A stretch of 64,000 bases of DNA. It comes from an uncultured Acetatifactor sp. GTDB taxonomy: Bacteria > Bacillota > Clostridia > Lachnospirales > Lachnospiraceae. The stretch is taken from NCBI GenBank assembly GCA_910577035.1, contig CAJTKW010000010.1, positions 20,436 through 84,435 of the forward strand, in the 5' to 3' direction. Shown here piece by piece: positions 53,342 to 62,307 of this stretch (the first letter of the stretch is position 1; every line of letters begins with the position of its first letter). The position numbers were made by a program, and so were the translations under genes. The notes under the pieces were generated by a model. That model saw nothing but the letters and a program-made list of their open reading frames with translations. It did not search any database and had not been told where the DNA came from.

Positions 53342-53384
53342 TTCCCTCTGTTTTATGCTGACGGCATTGACAGAGGGAATTTTT
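53342..53384 (+). terminator. terminator after nspC
   Basis: TTCCCTCTGT (53342-53351) pairs perfectly with ACAGAGGGAA (53370-53379), with an inner ATGC/GCAT pair and a TTTTT run. It ends the kinase-nspC transcript. Confidence 0.85.
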
Positions 53385-53469
53385 ATGCGGAATTTCCTTA
53401 AAAAAGTCAAGCCCGGGCGTTAAAGGTCTGTTATACTGATAACACATCGCGATGGGAAGAAGGAAGATC

Positions 53470-54933
53470 ATGAGTTACTCAACTATGGCACACGCAATGA
53501 TAAGTTATGTGGAAAGCCATCTGGAAAACCTGAATATCCGTGAAATGTCGGCAAGCTTTGGGTTTTCGGAAAGCTATCTCAGGGAATTGTTCTTAAAGAA
53601 TGTAAATATACCTTTGATTCGGTATTATAAGAGAAGGAAAATCATGGCATCTGCTTTTGAGCTGCTGCATTCGGACAGAAAAATCGTGGATATAGCTTTT
53701 GATTACGGTTTTTCCAATCATGAATCTTATACGCGGGCTTTTCAAAGAAGCTTTGGAATGCCTCCGGAGAGGTTTCGCAGGGAAAGACCGCTGATCGGCA
53801 GGAGACAGCTGGATACCGGTGTGTTTGGGTTGGATAGACTCGTCAGCAAAGAGAAAAGGAGCGATGGAATAAATATGGAACAGAATCAGCATCAAACAAT
53901 ATTATACGGCATCAGAAAAACCGAGTGGGGAGCCTATGGAAGCAGAACCATGTTTCCCATCTGCGTGAAGGCAGTATCGGAATATCTGGGAGACGACGTG
54001 TCCTATGCCTACATCATGGCGGCTACGGGAGCGGCTTTTCGCCTTACCTGGAACCGTGGGGAATGGGATCTGAGCAACATTGATATTTACCACACCCTGA
54101 AGGAGTCCAATGATATATACAGATATGGAGCAGGGGCGCTGGGCAGGGAGTTTGCCTTTCTGGGGCGAGAGGAAAATACGGGAAAAGAGGAGTTCAGGGC
54201 ATTTATCAGATCGAGGATTGCAAAAGGCTTTCCGGTGATCGCCCTTGGAATTATCGGCCCGCCGGAACCGTGCATTATTGCGGGGTATGAGGAATCGGGG
54301 GATGTGGTCGAGGGATGGAACTTTTTCCAGCATGACGATGAATACGCGGCGGATATAACCTTTCTGGACAACGGATATTTCCGGTCTGACCGGTGGTGGG
54401 AAAATACGGATACACAGGCGGTTATGTGTATCGGTCCGGTAGCAGGGGAGCCCTGGGACGACAGAGTGATCGTGAAAACGGCAGCCGCCATTATGGAGCC
54501 AAGGAGCGAGGGCAGCTATGCAAAGGGGATTGCCGCTTACGATGCCTGGAGGGAGATGCTGCTGGAGGAAAAATGGTTTGAAGGCAGTGCCGGATTTGAC
54601 TGTCTGTTCTCAAAGCTGCTGGTCCAAAATGATGCCATGGTATGTATCAGTGACGGACGCAGGTGGGCCGCAAGGTATTTCGAAGAGTTATCGGAAACAT
54701 GCAGGGAAGGCGGGAAAGAAATCTGTGGGAAAGCCGCCAGACATTTTCACCGGGTGGCTGATATTGCGGACGAGATGCTTTCCCTTGCCGGAGACTGGAG
54801 TAATGTGGATCAAATGCTGCAGCGCCTGGCGGACCGCTCGTTCCGGGAAAGGATCGCAGGCCTGATTGACGCCGCAAAGGCAGAGGATGCCATGGCGTAT
54901 GAACAGGTGGGACTGCTGTTAAGCTGTATCTGA
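53470..54933 (+). CDS. AraC-family regulator with N-terminal HTH and large C-terminal domain
   Basis: 487 residues from ATG 53470 (AGAAGGAAG upstream). The DNA-binding domain comes first (LNIREMSASFGFSESYLRELF and VDIAFDYGFSNHESYTRAFQRSFGMPPERFR), opposite to the usual AraC order but common in the Rob/SoxS-plus-sensor type. The C-terminal 340 residues have a Cys near the start (MFPICVKAVSEYLG) and a strand-rich region with GFPVIALGIIGPPEPCIIAGYE, reminiscent of the BtrH-N / papain-like fold; that assignment is weak. Its target is unknown; polyamine genes flank it. Confidence 0.8.
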   Translation: MSYSTMAHAMISYVESHLENLNIREMSASFGFSESYLRELFLKNVNIPLIRYYKRRKIMASAFELLHSDRKIVDIAFDYGFSNHESYTRAFQRSFGMPPERFRRERPLIGRRQLDTGVFGLDRLVSKEKRSDGINMEQNQHQTILYGIRKTEWGAYGSRTMFPICVKAVSEYLGDDVSYAYIMAATGAAFRLTWNRGEWDLSNIDIYHTLKESNDIYRYGAGALGREFAFLGREENTGKEEFRAFIRSRIAKGFPVIALGIIGPPEPCIIAGYEESGDVVEGWNFFQHDDEYAADITFLDNGYFRSDRWWENTDTQAVMCIGPVAGEPWDDRVIVKTAAAIMEPRSEGSYAKGIAAYDAWREMLLEEKWFEGSAGFDCLFSKLLVQNDAMVCISDGRRWAARYFEELSETCREGGKEICGKAARHFHRVADIADEMLSLAGDWSNVDQMLQRLADRSFRERIAGLIDAAKAEDAMAYEQVGLLLSCI

Positions 54934-55001
54934 GGAAATGCTTTATCGGCGTTTTCCTAAAGTAATATGAGTCTGTCTGAAAGCAGGTCAAATGGTTTTT
55001 C

Positions 55002-55030
55002 TTGTATTTTCTCCTGTCAATGCTTATAAT
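55002..55030 (+). promoter_or_regulatory. promoter of the candidate RNA
   Basis: TTGTAT (55002-55007), 17-base spacer, perfect TATAAT (55025-55030). Transcription would begin at about 55037, at the base of the closing stem. Confidence 0.7.
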
Positions 55031-55036
55031 GTGATA

Positions 55037-55160
55037 AAGCAGGTTTGATTCAAAAAGGAATTGCAGGCGGCGTAAGCGCTGCCTGCAATTCCTGAAAGAA
55101 TGACCGGATAAAGCCGGTATCCTATGTATAAAGAACCTGCCTCAGCAGGATTGTATTTAG
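55037..55160 (+). ncRNA. candidate structured RNA or cis-regulatory leader
   Basis: GCAGGTT (55039-55045) can pair with AACCTGC (55134-55140) and close a domain containing a 17-bp hairpin (55056-55072 with 55077-55093, loop TAAG, one G-T pair) and a small ACCGG/CCGGT hairpin (55103-55118). Alternatively CCTGC (55136-55140) pairs with GCAGG (55145-55149), followed by the U-rich ATTGTATTT. The two pairings exclude each other, as in riboswitches or attenuators. A long stem, side bubble and small 3' hairpin also recall a reduced 6S RNA. No known class is assigned. Confidence 0.55.
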
Positions 55161-55406
55161 TCGAAGCTGACCGAACCCTAACGATATTGTTAAAACTCTA
55201 CAGCTCCATTTGTTTATATATGTATCATACACCAAAGTTGTGTCAGAATTATGTCATAACCTGAAAGAAAATCTAAAATTTATTAAATTAATTACTCCCT
55301 TTTCGGAATTGTGTACCCAGTGGGAAATAACTTATAAATATACATTGTAAATAGCAGATAAAGATTTCATCATAAATATATAAATTGGGATATGAGGGTA
55401 TGTGCA

Positions 55407-55841
55407 ATGGAACGGAAACTAATAGAATTAACCCATAAGAACGAGGTTTACCAGACATACGAGATTTACAAGCACTGTATGTTTATGCCTACCGAGGAAA
55501 AATTCAACATAAAAGTAGACCAATTTCTTGACGATAACTCTGTAAAAATCTTTGCTTGCTGCAATCAAGACATGATAGAAGGTGTTATGGTTGTTTTCTT
55601 TGCTGAACAACATAAAATTGAAGTCGTAGGCATTGCGGTTGATTTGTTCGCGCGTGGCAAGGGCATCGGTTCTTATATGATAAATCAGGTGATAAAGGAT
55701 TACGGTTTGTATTCTGTATATGCAGAAACAGATAATGATGCCGTTGATTTTTATCGGAAGAACGGTTTTAGCATTACAGAGTTGCTCAAAACCTATGACG
55801 ATGAAACTATTATCCGATATAAATGCGAATTAACCAAATAA
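55407..55841 (+). CDS. GNAT-family N-acetyltransferase
   Basis: 144 residues from ATG 55407 (GAGGG eight bases upstream; ATG 55392 overlaps that site). The acetyl-CoA motif is VGIAVDLFARGKGIGSYMI and the C-terminal signature is NDAVDFYRKNGF. The gene is AT-rich compared with the genes on both sides, which suggests separate ancestry. It is set between nspC and aguA, so a polyamine is a tempting acceptor, but nothing in the sequence proves it. Confidence 0.85.
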   Translation: MERKLIELTHKNEVYQTYEIYKHCMFMPTEEKFNIKVDQFLDDNSVKIFACCNQDMIEGVMVVFFAEQHKIEVVGIAVDLFARGKGIGSYMINQVIKDYGLYSVYAETDNDAVDFYRKNGFSITELLKTYDDETIIRYKCELTK

Positions 55842-55984
55842 TTATTTTCCAGTTTATAGAACTGTCAGATTGTTGAATATTATGTGATCTATGTAGAAAT
55901 ATACTTTATATTTCAAAATTTATGCATCAGGAACACTTTCCCGAAAAGGGAGATTAATTATAATTGTTGGTTGGGGGTATAAAA

Positions 55985-57091
55985 ATGAGAATTATTGCGG
56001 ACTCCGTACCGGCTGCAGACGGCTTTCGAATGCCGGCGGAATATGAGCCCCATGAGGGCTGTATCATGATTTTTCCGGAGCGGGCGGACTCCTGGCAGTA
56101 TGGGGGGTATGCTGCCCGCAGGGCTTTTGCCGACGTGGCGGAGGCCATTTCCAGGTCCGAAAAGGTGACGGTATGTGCCGGCGAGGCGCAGTATGACAAT
56201 GCCAGGGCTATCCTGCCGGAGCAGGTCCGGGTGGTAGAGATGAGCAGCAATGACGCCTGGGCCAGGGATTATGCCCCCACCTTTGTAAAAAACCGGAAGG
56301 GAGAGGTCCGGGGTATCGACTGGGGCTTTAATGCCTGGGGCGGCCTTGTGGACGGGCTTTATTTTCCCTGGGACAAAGACAACAGGATGGCCAGGAAGCT
56401 CTGTGACTTGTTTGAGAAGGATGTCTACTGCAAGCGGGATTTTATTCTCGAGGGCGGCTCCATCCATGTGGACGGGGAGGGCACCGGCATGGTGACGGAG
56501 AGCTGCTTATTGAGCAGGGGTCGAAATCCCCATATGACCAGGGAGGAGATTGAGAATACCCTGAAGCAGTACCTGAACTTGTCCACAGTCCTCTGGCTGC
56601 CCAGGGGAATTTACGGGGATGAGACCAATGAGCATGTGGATAATATCTGTGCTTTTGTAAAGCCGGGAGAAGTGGTGCTGGCCTGGACGGAGGATGGGAC
56701 GGATCCCCAGTATGCCATGTCAAAGGCCTGTCTGGATTACCTGGAGCAGGCGTCGGATGCTGCCGGCAGACGGCTTAAGGTGCATAAGCTGCCCCTGCCG
56801 AAGCCGGTGACGATGACGGAGGAGGAGTGCCGGGGCCTGGACGAGTGCTGGGACGAGCCTACCCGCAGCCCGGGGGAGCGGCTGGCGGCTTCCTATGTGA
56901 ATTTCTATATTTCCAACGGAAATATCGTGATGCCGGGATTCGGCGTTCCGGAGGATAAGGCGGCCCGGGAAATCCTGCAGGGACTGTTTCCGGAGCGGGA
57001 GGTAATACAGATCTATGCCAGGGATATTTTGATCGGCGGCGGAAATATTCATTGTATTACGCAGCAGATTCCGGCGGGAATATGTGAATGA
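55985..57091 (+). CDS. aguA: agmatine deiminase
   Basis: 368 residues from ATG 55985 (GGGGGT upstream). The guanidino-modifying fold has FRMPAEYEPHEGCIMIFPERADSW at the start, NDAWARDYAPTF, EGGSIHVDGEGT, DETNEHVDNIC with the catalytic His, and the nucleophile C357 in GGGNIHCITQQIP. It hydrolyses agmatine to N-carbamoylputrescine and ammonia in the cytoplasm. aguB follows 75 bases later. Confidence 0.95.
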   Translation: MRIIADSVPAADGFRMPAEYEPHEGCIMIFPERADSWQYGGYAARRAFADVAEAISRSEKVTVCAGEAQYDNARAILPEQVRVVEMSSNDAWARDYAPTFVKNRKGEVRGIDWGFNAWGGLVDGLYFPWDKDNRMARKLCDLFEKDVYCKRDFILEGGSIHVDGEGTGMVTESCLLSRGRNPHMTREEIENTLKQYLNLSTVLWLPRGIYGDETNEHVDNICAFVKPGEVVLAWTEDGTDPQYAMSKACLDYLEQASDAAGRRLKVHKLPLPKPVTMTEEECRGLDECWDEPTRSPGERLAASYVNFYISNGNIVMPGFGVPEDKAAREILQGLFPEREVIQIYARDILIGGGNIHCITQQIPAGICE

Positions 57092-57166
57092 ATTTCTGTT
57101 TTATGTTTTTTCAAAATTACAAAGCAGGAATAACGGAATAACATTTTATTGAAGGGGAGGCTGACT

Positions 57167-58045
57167 ATGAAAAATGTAACGGCAGCGGCAGTACAGATGT
57201 ATTGTAACCGTTCCAGGGAAGAAAATATACAGGCGGCGGAGCAGGCCATTCGCCGGGCGGCGGAGCAGGGGGCACAGATTATACTTTTGCCGGAGCTGTT
57301 TGAGACCTGGTATTTCTGCCAGGAGCGAAATTATGATTCCTATGGGCTGGCGACAACCGTATGGGATAATCCTGCGGTAAAGCACCTGAAAAAGCTTGCG
57401 GCACAGTTGAAGGTAGTTCTGCCTGTCAGCTTCTTTGAGCGGTGCGGAAATGTGACTTATAATTCTCTGGCGGTTATTGACGCAAATGGGGAGATTCTGG
57501 GAGTATACCGTAAGACCCATATTCCAGACGATCATTTTTATCAGGAGAAATTTTATTTTGCTCCCGGAAATACAGGCTTCCAGGTATGGCATACCGCATA
57601 TGGCAGGATCGGAGTGGGAATATGCTGGGATCAATGGTTCCCGGAGGCGGCAAGGTGCATGACTCTTATGGGGGCAGAGCTTCTGCTTTATCCCACCGCT
57701 ATCGGCTCCGAGCCTATTATAGAGTGCGACAGTATGCCCCATTGGCGGCGCTGTATGCAGGGTCATGCGGCGGCCAATGTGGTGCCTGTAATTGCCGCAA
57801 ACCGAATCGGGGAAGAAAAGGTAAGTCCCACAAAGGAGAACAATCATCAGTCCTCGGCGCTGGTCTTCTATGGCTCTTCCTTTATCACCGACGAGACGGG
57901 AGCGGTGCTGGAGGACGCAGGGCGGACAGAGGAAGCGGTGCTCCTGCATACCTTCGATCTGGACGCGGTGGAGGAAATGCGGTTCAGCTGGGGCTTGTTT
58001 CGGGACAGGCGTCCGGAGATGTACGGGGAGATCTGTTGTAAATGA
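57167..58045 (+). CDS. aguB: N-carbamoylputrescine amidase
   Basis: 292 residues from ATG 57167 (GGGGAGG six bases upstream). It is a nitrilase-superfamily enzyme with the Glu-Lys-Cys triad: E in LLPELFETWYFCQ, K in YRKTHIPDDHFYQEKFYF and C153 in VGICWDQWFPEAAR. It releases putrescine, CO2 and ammonia from N-carbamoylputrescine, completing the arginine to putrescine route begun by SpeA and AguA. Confidence 0.95.
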   Translation: MKNVTAAAVQMYCNRSREENIQAAEQAIRRAAEQGAQIILLPELFETWYFCQERNYDSYGLATTVWDNPAVKHLKKLAAQLKVVLPVSFFERCGNVTYNSLAVIDANGEILGVYRKTHIPDDHFYQEKFYFAPGNTGFQVWHTAYGRIGVGICWDQWFPEAARCMTLMGAELLLYPTAIGSEPIIECDSMPHWRRCMQGHAAANVVPVIAANRIGEEKVSPTKENNHQSSALVFYGSSFITDETGAVLEDAGRTEEAVLLHTFDLDAVEEMRFSWGLFRDRRPEMYGEICCK

Positions 58046-58081
58046 TTTGGAAGAAAATTCAACAATAATTTTATTTCCTTC

Positions 58082-59398
58082 TTAATCCACCAGCTTCGCA
58101 TTGGGATAGATGCGCTCCATCCGCTCATCGTCAAAGTGCCGGTCCAGGAAATCGTCCCAAGCGGAGATTTCGGATTCTGTCCCGGGCGCTTCAGCGGCGT
58201 GGCGTGCAGTATATCTGGCCAGGGCCAGGGAGGAAACGGCCATATTGACTACCATAAATACAAGCAGGCAGTTAAAAAGCACCGTGCCCGTGGCTTTGGG
58301 GATTTTCTCAATCAGCCGGGACAGAGGCGGATAGATGATCTTCAGCCAGATCACGGCGGCAATCCCCCAGAAAAGGCAGTAAAGCAGGTTGATCCGTCCG
58401 CCCAGGTTAAAGGCAAAGCCGCTGTAATCCCAGAACACGGTGCCGAAAACAGCTTCCGTGAACACACTGCAAATGTATTCATAGGCGCCGCCTAAAAGGG
58501 TGCCGGCTAAAAAAATATGACGGTCGCTTTTGTCCCGGTAACGATACAGGAACAGGGTCAGGAGGGAGCAGCCCAGTCCCCAGACGATACTGAATGGCCC
58601 GTAAACTACGCTGCTCCGGCTCATGAGGACGCCTGTGGTGAGGAAACAGAAAACAGTCTCCGTGATGTCTCCTAAGAAAGCGCCGATGAAAAACAGGGCG
58701 GTCAGCTTGTAAAAGCTGCAGCCCTCTGCAAATACGGTGCTTTTTTTGCGTGCAGACTGCTCTCTTTTTCTGATTTCCAGATTTTCCCTGGTGATAGCGG
58801 GAAAGGACTTTGTCAGGCGCTTTTCCAGAAAGCCGGAAATACGCTGCAGACGCTGGGAAAGAGGGGAAAGCCGCTTGGCGGAAGCCAGCATGCCCCGCAC
58901 GGTCAAAGCCTCTGCCAGGAAGTCCAGAGCAAGCAGGATGAGGGCGGTCCATTGCAGGATTGCAGTAATAGAAGGGGGAATCATGTCAAGCAGGCCGCAC
59001 AGGGCCGGATTGACGAAATCGACGGTCAGCACTGCCAGAAGGCCCCAGAGCAGGGCATACCGCAGGCATACATAGCCGCCGATATTATACCGAATTCCGG
59101 AGTAATCCCAAAGCTTTTTGCGGAAGATCTTTTCCATCAGCATACCGGTACCGTATTCCAGCACGGAGGCCAGAAGCATTCCGCCCAGAAACAGGAAAAA
59201 GGGGCTGCTTACCAGCTCCGGCAGGAACAGGGCAAATAGGACGGCGCCGAAGCCATAGATCGGGCACAGGGGACTGCTGACAAAGCCCCGGTTCACGAAC
59301 TGTCTGCGGTGAACGGCAGCATAGCATACCTCTATGCACCAGCCTGCAAAGGAATAAACAAAAAACAGCCATATCAGGTCACTGAAAGAATAAGTCAT
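58082..59398 (-). CDS. duplicated CmpB-type (putative ABC transporter type IV) membrane protein
   Basis: 438 residues from ATG 59398, after AAAGGAG. Two homologous multi-helix halves are visible: FFVYSFAGWCIEVCYAA with GFVSSPLCPIYGFGA at the N-terminus, and FFIGAFLGDITETVFC with SVVYGPFSIVWGLGC in the second half. Each half ends with a YSG-type element (WDYSGIRYNIGGYVCL and WDYSGFAFNLGGRINL). It matches PF06541-like proteins, which despite the name have no shown transport function. It follows the heparinase-like gene by 16 bases. Confidence 0.8.
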   Translation of the reverse strand: MTYSFSDLIWLFFVYSFAGWCIEVCYAAVHRRQFVNRGFVSSPLCPIYGFGAVLFALFLPELVSSPFFLFLGGMLLASVLEYGTGMLMEKIFRKKLWDYSGIRYNIGGYVCLRYALLWGLLAVLTVDFVNPALCGLLDMIPPSITAILQWTALILLALDFLAEALTVRGMLASAKRLSPLSQRLQRISGFLEKRLTKSFPAITRENLEIRKREQSARKKSTVFAEGCSFYKLTALFFIGAFLGDITETVFCFLTTGVLMSRSSVVYGPFSIVWGLGCSLLTLFLYRYRDKSDRHIFLAGTLLGGAYEYICSVFTEAVFGTVFWDYSGFAFNLGGRINLLYCLFWGIAAVIWLKIIYPPLSRLIEKIPKATGTVLFNCLLVFMVVNMAVSSLALARYTARHAAEAPGTESEISAWDDFLDRHFDDERMERIYPNAKLVD

Positions 59399-59414
59399 AG
59401 GATGGTAAGCTCCT

Positions 59415-61325
59415 TTATCTGATGGTAAGGACAAATTTATCTTCGGTCATGGTGAGCCGGATCCGGTACAGGTCATGATCCCAGGCTGCCTGCAGGCGGG
59501 GATCGGTGATGGGCAGGGTCTCTATGGCGAGCAGTTCTGCGCCTGTAAATACCAGACGAGAATCCCCCAGCTTTATGACAAATCCGTCACAAGGCGGGCA
59601 GGTTGTTTTCATGCAGCCGGGCTTCTGATGACATTTGTCTCTTCCCCAGGCATTTTCGGGGCTGGTTCCTGTATCCCCGCATTCCGGCTTATCGTAGGTA
59701 ATAAAGTTCAAAATAACATCCTTGCAGTCGGTCTCGTCCTGCAGGACAACATATTCCTGTACCTTGTCAAGGAGTACCTGCCTTCTGTAGCTATGTCCGC
59801 TTTCGGGAAGAGGATAGGCACCGATCAGCTCCATGGAAATTTCCGCCCGGTCTTCACCTGCCTCCTGCTTTATGTCCGTGGCACGGTAGCTGCTGCCTTC
59901 ATGCTGGTCCAGGCCCCCAATGGTGGGCAGGTTATGATAGCCGGACTGCATGGTCCAGATTTCATAGCGCTTATCGGAAAAGGTCTTTCCCGTATAGCTT
60001 TCCACACCGATGTCCGCCAGCACAGGACGGCCGTTTTTATAGAGGGTCAGGCTGCCGGTGTCGTTGTGATTATGGTTGTCATTGTTGTCCCCGGCCTTCA
60101 CTGCAAGACAGAAGCTGCGGCTTCTGGCGACAAACAGGCCGATGCTGGGATAATAAATGTCCCTGTGAGCCACAGGTGAGGAGGTGTCATACTCCATGAC
60201 TTCCCTGTAATGAAAGGCGTTCAACAGCCTGTAATAAAGGCTGAGGCGGTAGGTCTCTTCCCGGTAGATTTCCTCCTGGGCTGTCTGAAAATCTTTTGCG
60301 GCAAACAACATTAAGCCCGGCTGTCCCGTGCGTTTTCCGAAGAGGAATTCCCGGACGCCTGACCGCCCCGGCAAAGGGGAGCAATCGGCGTAATTGAAGT
60401 AATAACCGCCATCCACATGAACGTTTTCGATATAAGCGGCAATGTTTTTCATTTTTTCCCATCGATACAGATGGGAAAAAGCACCGCCCGTCACCTGATT
60501 CATCAGGTCTGCGGCCGCATCCAGGCACAGGCCTGCCCTGCGGAAATAATGGGCTCCCTCGTCACAACAGCCGTCCTCCCCGTAATCCTTAAGGAAGAAA
60601 TCACAGCTTGCGGCGGCTTTTTGCAGCACGGATCTTCTTTCGTCCCGGGAGCAGTCGGAGAGAAAGGCCGTAATCAGAACGTTCTGGGTACACCAGGGCG
60701 TCCAGTTGCACATGGGCTCGTCGCCCTGCCCCATCCACCAGAAATGCCGGTTCAGGTAAGGCGTCAGAATGCGCGTCCGCAATTCCGAAAGAATCCGGCG
60801 GGTAATAAAGGGGCTGACAGCCTCCAGCTCCTTTTTTAACAGATAATAAATGCAGGAAAGCTGAGCCCCCGTTTCGCAGGCAAAGAGATCCAGCACGGGC
60901 CGGGAAGCATCGGGCAGGAGCTCCTGGGGCTGATCTCTTTGATAAGAATTATGGGGCGGCAGCTGCCAGGCGCTTTCCTCACAGAGGACAAAGATGCCGT
61001 TGATGATCTGATCCAGAAAACGTCCTCTTGCCTCCACGCATTCTGCCAGTGCCAGGGAGTTCAAATGATAACGCCGTTTAAAATAAAGATTTTCGTAATT
61101 TACCCGGTTTCCCGTCCGTTTGAAAGCCATGAAATCCGTGGCGTAAACAGGGGGATAGGGACAGTCCAGACAGGCTTCTCCCTCGGCAATGAGCCGCTGT
61201 CTTAGCTCCTCCGGCAGCTGTCCGTAAGCATTTCTGTCAGATGCGGCGGGAAAAGGGAAAAATTCCCGCAGTTCCCTGTTTGCTGCCAGAAACTTACTGG
61301 CGGCTTCCCGAAAATGTGATTCCAT
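59415..61325 (-). CDS. heparinase II/III-like polysaccharide lyase family protein
   Basis: 636 residues. An N-terminal alpha/alpha toroid (MCNWTPWCTQNVLI, GCCDEGAHYFRRAG) is followed by the beta-sandwich heparinase II/III region with DNNDNHNHNDTGSLTLYKNG and DIGVESYTG. The YFRRAG and HNHND residues fit the Tyr/His active-site layout of the family. There is no signal peptide, so it may act on imported oligosaccharides. Near the C-terminus a Cys-rich insertion (DKCHQKPGCMKTTCPPCDG) is unusual for the family. SD is GGAAAGG. Confidence 0.8.
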   Translation of the reverse strand: MESHFREAASKFLAANRELREFFPFPAASDRNAYGQLPEELRQRLIAEGEACLDCPYPPVYATDFMAFKRTGNRVNYENLYFKRRYHLNSLALAECVEARGRFLDQIINGIFVLCEESAWQLPPHNSYQRDQPQELLPDASRPVLDLFACETGAQLSCIYYLLKKELEAVSPFITRRILSELRTRILTPYLNRHFWWMGQGDEPMCNWTPWCTQNVLITAFLSDCSRDERRSVLQKAAASCDFFLKDYGEDGCCDEGAHYFRRAGLCLDAAADLMNQVTGGAFSHLYRWEKMKNIAAYIENVHVDGGYYFNYADCSPLPGRSGVREFLFGKRTGQPGLMLFAAKDFQTAQEEIYREETYRLSLYYRLLNAFHYREVMEYDTSSPVAHRDIYYPSIGLFVARSRSFCLAVKAGDNNDNHNHNDTGSLTLYKNGRPVLADIGVESYTGKTFSDKRYEIWTMQSGYHNLPTIGGLDQHEGSSYRATDIKQEAGEDRAEISMELIGAYPLPESGHSYRRQVLLDKVQEYVVLQDETDCKDVILNFITYDKPECGDTGTSPENAWGRDKCHQKPGCMKTTCPPCDGFVIKLGDSRLVFTGAELLAIETLPITDPRLQAAWDHDLYRIRLTMTEDKFVLTIR

Positions 61326-61485
61326 TCGCGTCTACCTTTCCTTTCCGGATTCCATATAATGGTTTCTATGATCTAAATACCATTATAGCTTTCTCTGTTG
61401 TAATTGTAAACGTCAGAATCCGGGGAGGCAGAAGGTGTCTTGTTCCGCTTTGGGAGAGAAGTAAAATAAGTATTGCCGCCGGGTC

Positions 61486-62286
61486 TTATGAGCCGCTGGA
61501 CTTATATTTACGCACCCCAAACCGCCACAGCCCGTAAGCCGGCAGCAGAAACCACAGCGCCAGCAGAGGCAGAAGGATATAGAAAGGGTCGTTCCTGCGG
61601 TCCAGCAGATATAAAAGGGGATAGTACTGCACCAGGGCGTAGGGAACCACGAAGGTGGTCAGCAGCAGCAACTTTTTGCCGTAGACCCCGAAGGGGTATT
61701 TCCCGTACTCTCTGGCCCCGTCCGTAAACACATTCATGAATTCCAGCCCCTCCAGGGTAAAGAAGCTTAAGGCGGCATAGATCATAAACATGGCGGAAAA
61801 GAGTCCTACACCTCCCACCAGCATAAAGAGCACCGTCACAAGCTTTGCCCCCGTCCAGCGCACTTCCACATGGGTTATGCCGTAACCAAACATCACGATG
61901 GACTGGAGAACCCGTCCCAGCCGTACCAGCTCGAATTTGCTTCCCAGCACCTGCAGTACGGCACTTCTGGGGCGCAGCAGCACCCGGTCAAAGGTTCCCT
62001 GCCGGATCATGGAAGGAAAGGTGTCGAAGCCTCTTGCCCAGATTTCCGCCAGGGAAAACTCCATCAGCATGATGGAAAAGCACAGAAGCACCTCATTGTA
62101 GGTAAAGCCCTCCACATGGGAAAAGCGTTGAAACATGAAAAACACCCCCAGAAAGACATTAAAGGAAACAAAGAAATGTCCCACCGTCATGATCCAGAAG
62201 GATGCCTTATACTGCATGGCACTTCTGAAAATAATGGATAAGTAATGGAAATAAAGCTTTAATCCGCTGACTTTTTTTGTCTTCAT
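61486..62286 (-). CDS. ABC-2 type permease subunit (PF06182-like)
   Basis: 266 residues with six predicted helices. The typical segments are SAMQYKASFWIMTVGHFF and ARGFDTFPSMIRQGTFDRVLLRP. It lies 21 bases after the other permease gene and forms an ATPase/permease/permease exporter with it. The substrate is unknown. A 160-base gap without a gene separates it from the heparinase-like gene. Confidence 0.88.
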   Translation of the reverse strand: MKTKKVSGLKLYFHYLSIIFRSAMQYKASFWIMTVGHFFVSFNVFLGVFFMFQRFSHVEGFTYNEVLLCFSIMLMEFSLAEIWARGFDTFPSMIRQGTFDRVLLRPRSAVLQVLGSKFELVRLGRVLQSIVMFGYGITHVEVRWTGAKLVTVLFMLVGGVGLFSAMFMIYAALSFFTLEGLEFMNVFTDGAREYGKYPFGVYGKKLLLLTTFVVPYALVQYYPLLYLLDRRNDPFYILLPLLALWFLLPAYGLWRFGVRKYKSSGS

Positions 62287-62307
62287 TTATATTCACATCC
62301 TTTCAAA

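Larger units (their letters stand above)
54934..55406. other. 473-base spacer with a promoter and a candidate structured RNA
   Basis: No protein gene fits. The left third holds a good promoter and a strongly folded stretch, described separately. The right part (about 55205-55390) is AT-rich and precedes the GNAT gene; it probably contains the promoter of that gene. Confidence 0.6.

Noticed and set aside
55037..55160. T-box leader
   Set aside because: No specifier loop or T-box consensus, and the downstream gene is not an aminoacyl-tRNA synthetase or amino-acid gene.
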